64,000 nt of DNA from Marinobacter nanhaiticus D15-8W. GTDB taxonomy: Bacteria > Pseudomonadota > Gammaproteobacteria > Pseudomonadales > Oleiphilaceae. The stretch covers positions 3,596,001 through 3,660,000 of the forward strand of contig NZ_AP028878.1 in NCBI RefSeq assembly GCF_036511935.1, read 5' to 3'. Shown in pieces: positions 62,197-64,000 of the stretch (position 1 is the first letter of the stretch; every line of letters begins with the position of its first letter). The notes below the pieces were generated by a model that saw only the letters and a program-made list of their open reading frames with translations, did no database searches and was not told the origin of the DNA. A program made the position numbers and the translations under genes.

Positions 62197-63651
62197 CTAT
62201 GCGTCTTCCCGCTCGTAATCGCGCAGCCGGTTGTAGAGGGTCTTCAGGCTGACCCCGAGCACCTGTGCTGCGCGATCCTTGCGACCACCGGTTTCCTTCA
62301 GCGTCGCCAGGATGAGGTTCTTCTCCATTTCTGCCACCGAGGTGCCGATATTGACGGTCAGACTCGGGCCACTCTCGCCGTGTGTACTCGCGGGTTCACG
62401 GATCTCGGCCGGCAGGTCGTCTATTCGGATAGTGCCATCCGCCATGATGTGGGCACGCTGGATGACGTTCCGGAGTTCCCGCAGATTGCCCGGCCAGTGG
62501 TAGTCTTCAAGCACCCTTAATGCTTCAGGAGCGAGCTGGGTATTGCAGTCCGCCTCGGCATTCAACTCTTCAAGGAATCGGGCCGCCAGTAACGGGATAT
62601 CCCCTTCACGCTCACGAAGCGGCGGCAGCCTGATGGGAAAAACCTGGATACGGTAGAGCAGGTCCGCGCGCAAATTGCCGGCTTCGACTTCCTGTTCCGG
62701 CATCCTGTTGGAGGCACAAACGACCCGCACATCCGCCTGCTGGGCACGGCTGCTCCCGACGCGCACGAACTCGTGGGTTTCCAGCACGCGAAGCAGTTTC
62801 ACCTGAAGCTCCAGGGGCATCTCGGTAATTTCGTCCAGGAACAGGGTGCCGCCATGGGCGCGTTCGAACACACCCTGATGATCCTTTACGGCGCCGGTAA
62901 AGCTGCCCTTGTCATGGCCAAACAGTTCGCTCTCGATAAGCTGCGGGGAGATCGCCCCGCAATTGACCGGCAGGAACGGCTTGTCCCTGCGGTTACTCTG
63001 TTCATGGATGGCGCGCGCCACCACTTCTTTACCCGTTCCGCTATCGCCCGTAACGAGCACCGCTGCGGACGTAGGCGCTACCCGGCGGATCTGTTCGGCG
63101 ATGGACCGCATGGTTGGGGAATCGCTCAGCACCAGATCCCAGGCGCTGGCTTCGGGTTCGTCGGCCTCGGTATTACGTGGATGACGGCTATCCGAAGGCT
63201 CGGTTTCGGGGTCGAGCCGAGTCGATTGTTCCTCATGCGCTGGCCCGCGCAGGGTCGCCCAGAGATGTTCGGTGCGAACCGGATTCTCCAGATAAGCCGA
63301 GGCGCCGCGAGCCCTCGCCTGCTGGGCAAACAGACCTCGCTCGTCCTGGCCGATGACCACGACCCTGGCCCCCTGCTTCGCAGCTTCTTCGACCAGCGAC
63401 AGATCGCTTGCCGTTCCGCGCCCCACGTCCAGCACGGCCAGGCCCGGTTTTAGCTCCCGTAGTACCTGCAATGCATAGCCTGCATTCTGCGTAAAGGTGG
63501 CCGTGCAGTTACGCGTATCGGGTATTTCGGACAGGTTGAGGGAGGTATCGGCATGGCCCAGAACCAGCATGTGGTTCGCGGCGACGGGAGGCGCGTCGTC
63601 GGAAGGGTATCCGGCGGAACAGGAGGTTTTTGAATCCTCTATCACGCTCAT
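62197..63651 (-). CDS. NtrC-type sigma-54-dependent response regulator
   Basis: 484 residues. A receiver-like N-terminus (about 25-140) has one Asp candidate ([14 protein letters not shown]) but lacks the usual acidic pair. The AAA+ domain (about 175-400) has [14 protein letters not shown], the sigma-54 contact GSFTGA and [10 protein letters not shown] Fis-type helix-turn-helix ends the protein ([20 protein letters not shown]). Such activators govern exopolysaccharide and PEP-CTERM genes in several exosortase-bearing bacteria; that role here is inferred from the PEP-CTERM gene 3 kb away. Confidence 0.88.
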   Translation of the reverse strand: MSVIEDSKTSCSAGYPSDDAPPVAANHMLVLGHADTSLNLSEIPDTRNCTATFTQNAGYALQVLRELKPGLAVLDVGRGTASDLSLVEEAAKQGARVVVIGQDERGLFAQQARARGASAYLENPVRTEHLWATLRGPAHEEQSTRLDPETEPSDSRHPRNTEADEPEASAWDLVLSDSPTMRSIAEQIRRVAPTSAAVLVTGDSGTGKEVVARAIHEQSNRRDKPFLPVNCGAISPQLIESELFGHDKGSFTGAVKDHQGVFERAHGGTLFLDEITEMPLELQVKLLRVLETHEFVRVGSSRAQQADVRVVCASNRMPEQEVEAGNLRADLLYRIQVFPIRLPPLREREGDIPLLAARFLEELNAEADCNTQLAPEALRVLEDYHWPGNLRELRNVIQRAHIMADGTIRIDDLPAEIREPASTHGESGPSLTVNIGTSVAEMEKNLILATLKETGGRKDRAAQVLGVSLKTLYNRLRDYEREDA

Positions 63652-64000
63652 CCTTCACGCTCCTTGCAGTCACATTCAACTGACGGCGGGTTTCATTCGA
63701 CTGAAAACGAGGCGGTCAAACGAAACTGCTTTATGGTGGAGAATGTAGTTTTCGATCCTTGAAACACCTTCGACCAACCTTTTTTCGTGACTTAAGAGCA
63801 CCGATTGGCCGCGAGGTAAAGACTTCACCTCTACCCTATAGCGCCCGCTTCCAGTCCCGCATTAACCCAGGTTGAAGCCTCTTTAACGGATCCGTTGGGG
63901 AGGGTTCGATAGGTCCACCCCCATTCTCTGTACCTAACAACCGATAGCGCTCCAACGGCAAACTTTGCAACACGACTTGTAGGATTTACCGACCGAAAAC
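63652..64000. other. terminal intergenic region
   Basis: 349 bases upstream of the NtrC-type gene. No gene, RNA or repeat was recognised. The following gene, if any, starts beyond the window. Confidence 0.4.

Overview
The window reads as chromosomal DNA of a marine gammaproteobacterium, probably Marinobacter-like. This is an inference from GC-rich coding sequence, CopA/CopB copper resistance, DUF898 and M48 proteins, TctABC with a CitB-type two-component system, PEP-CTERM proteins and an acyl-ACP desaturase. No rRNA or tRNA gene was seen.

Layout. 1-2.5 kb: start of an acyl-ACP desaturase, then a phosphate-binding-protein/OmpA fusion behind three 11-bp-spaced Pho-box repeats, and a frameshifted TetR gene. 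2.8-5.5 kb: a Ser/Thr kinase, PP2C phosphatase and FHA protein operon. 5.6-13.7 kb: an MgtC/DUF4010 membrane protein, a 56-residue PEP-CTERM protein, an M48 protease with a DUF898 protein, an SPFH protein, an aldo/keto reductase and a lytic-transglycosylase-like protein. 13.7-20.0 kb: a copper operon (cupredoxin, copA, copB, cytochrome c) divergent from an OmpR-type two-component system. 20.2-28.5 kb: an eight-gene complex-I-like membrane operon (A, B/D-like fusion, H, J, K, L, M, N). It lacks C, E, F, G and I, and its B/D and H homologues have lost the iron-sulphur and quinone residues. 28.5-35.4 kb: CAP lipoprotein, outer-membrane barrel, ThpR, DUF3592 protein, LtaS-like sulfatase, a second MgtC protein and a thiamine-binding-like protein. 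35.5-44 kb: a sensor kinase and regulator with two ArnT-like transferases, GtrA, two GT2 enzymes and a TVP38 protein, with a shared motif before two of the transcription units.

44.4-52.1 kb is an accessory island: an M14 hydrolase, a ccdAB locus whose toxin is frameshifted, and a run of integron cassettes with recognisable attC sites but no integrase (a CALIN-like array). Cassettes carry a small Gly-rich membrane protein, a membrane protein resembling the TRADD-N-associated transmembrane family, and a frameshifted SUKH protein. Two IS1182-family copies sit at the same position of two attC sites. 52.1-57.7 kb: a CitB/DcuS-like two-component system divergent from tctCBA. 57.7-64 kb: a dispersed repeat, a PEP-CTERM protein with a possible sigma-54 promoter, a CsoSCA-like carbonic anhydrase homologue, a peroxiredoxin, an SDR enzyme and an NtrC-type sigma-54 activator.

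The best candidate for an undescribed system is the complex-I-like operon: antiporter-type subunits keep most proton-channel residues, whereas the redox and quinone machinery is degenerate or missing. Four genes (tetR, nuoH-like, ccdB, SUKH) each carry a one-base frameshift, three of them in or beside a run of three or more identical bases, so sequence error must be excluded before calling them pseudogenes.
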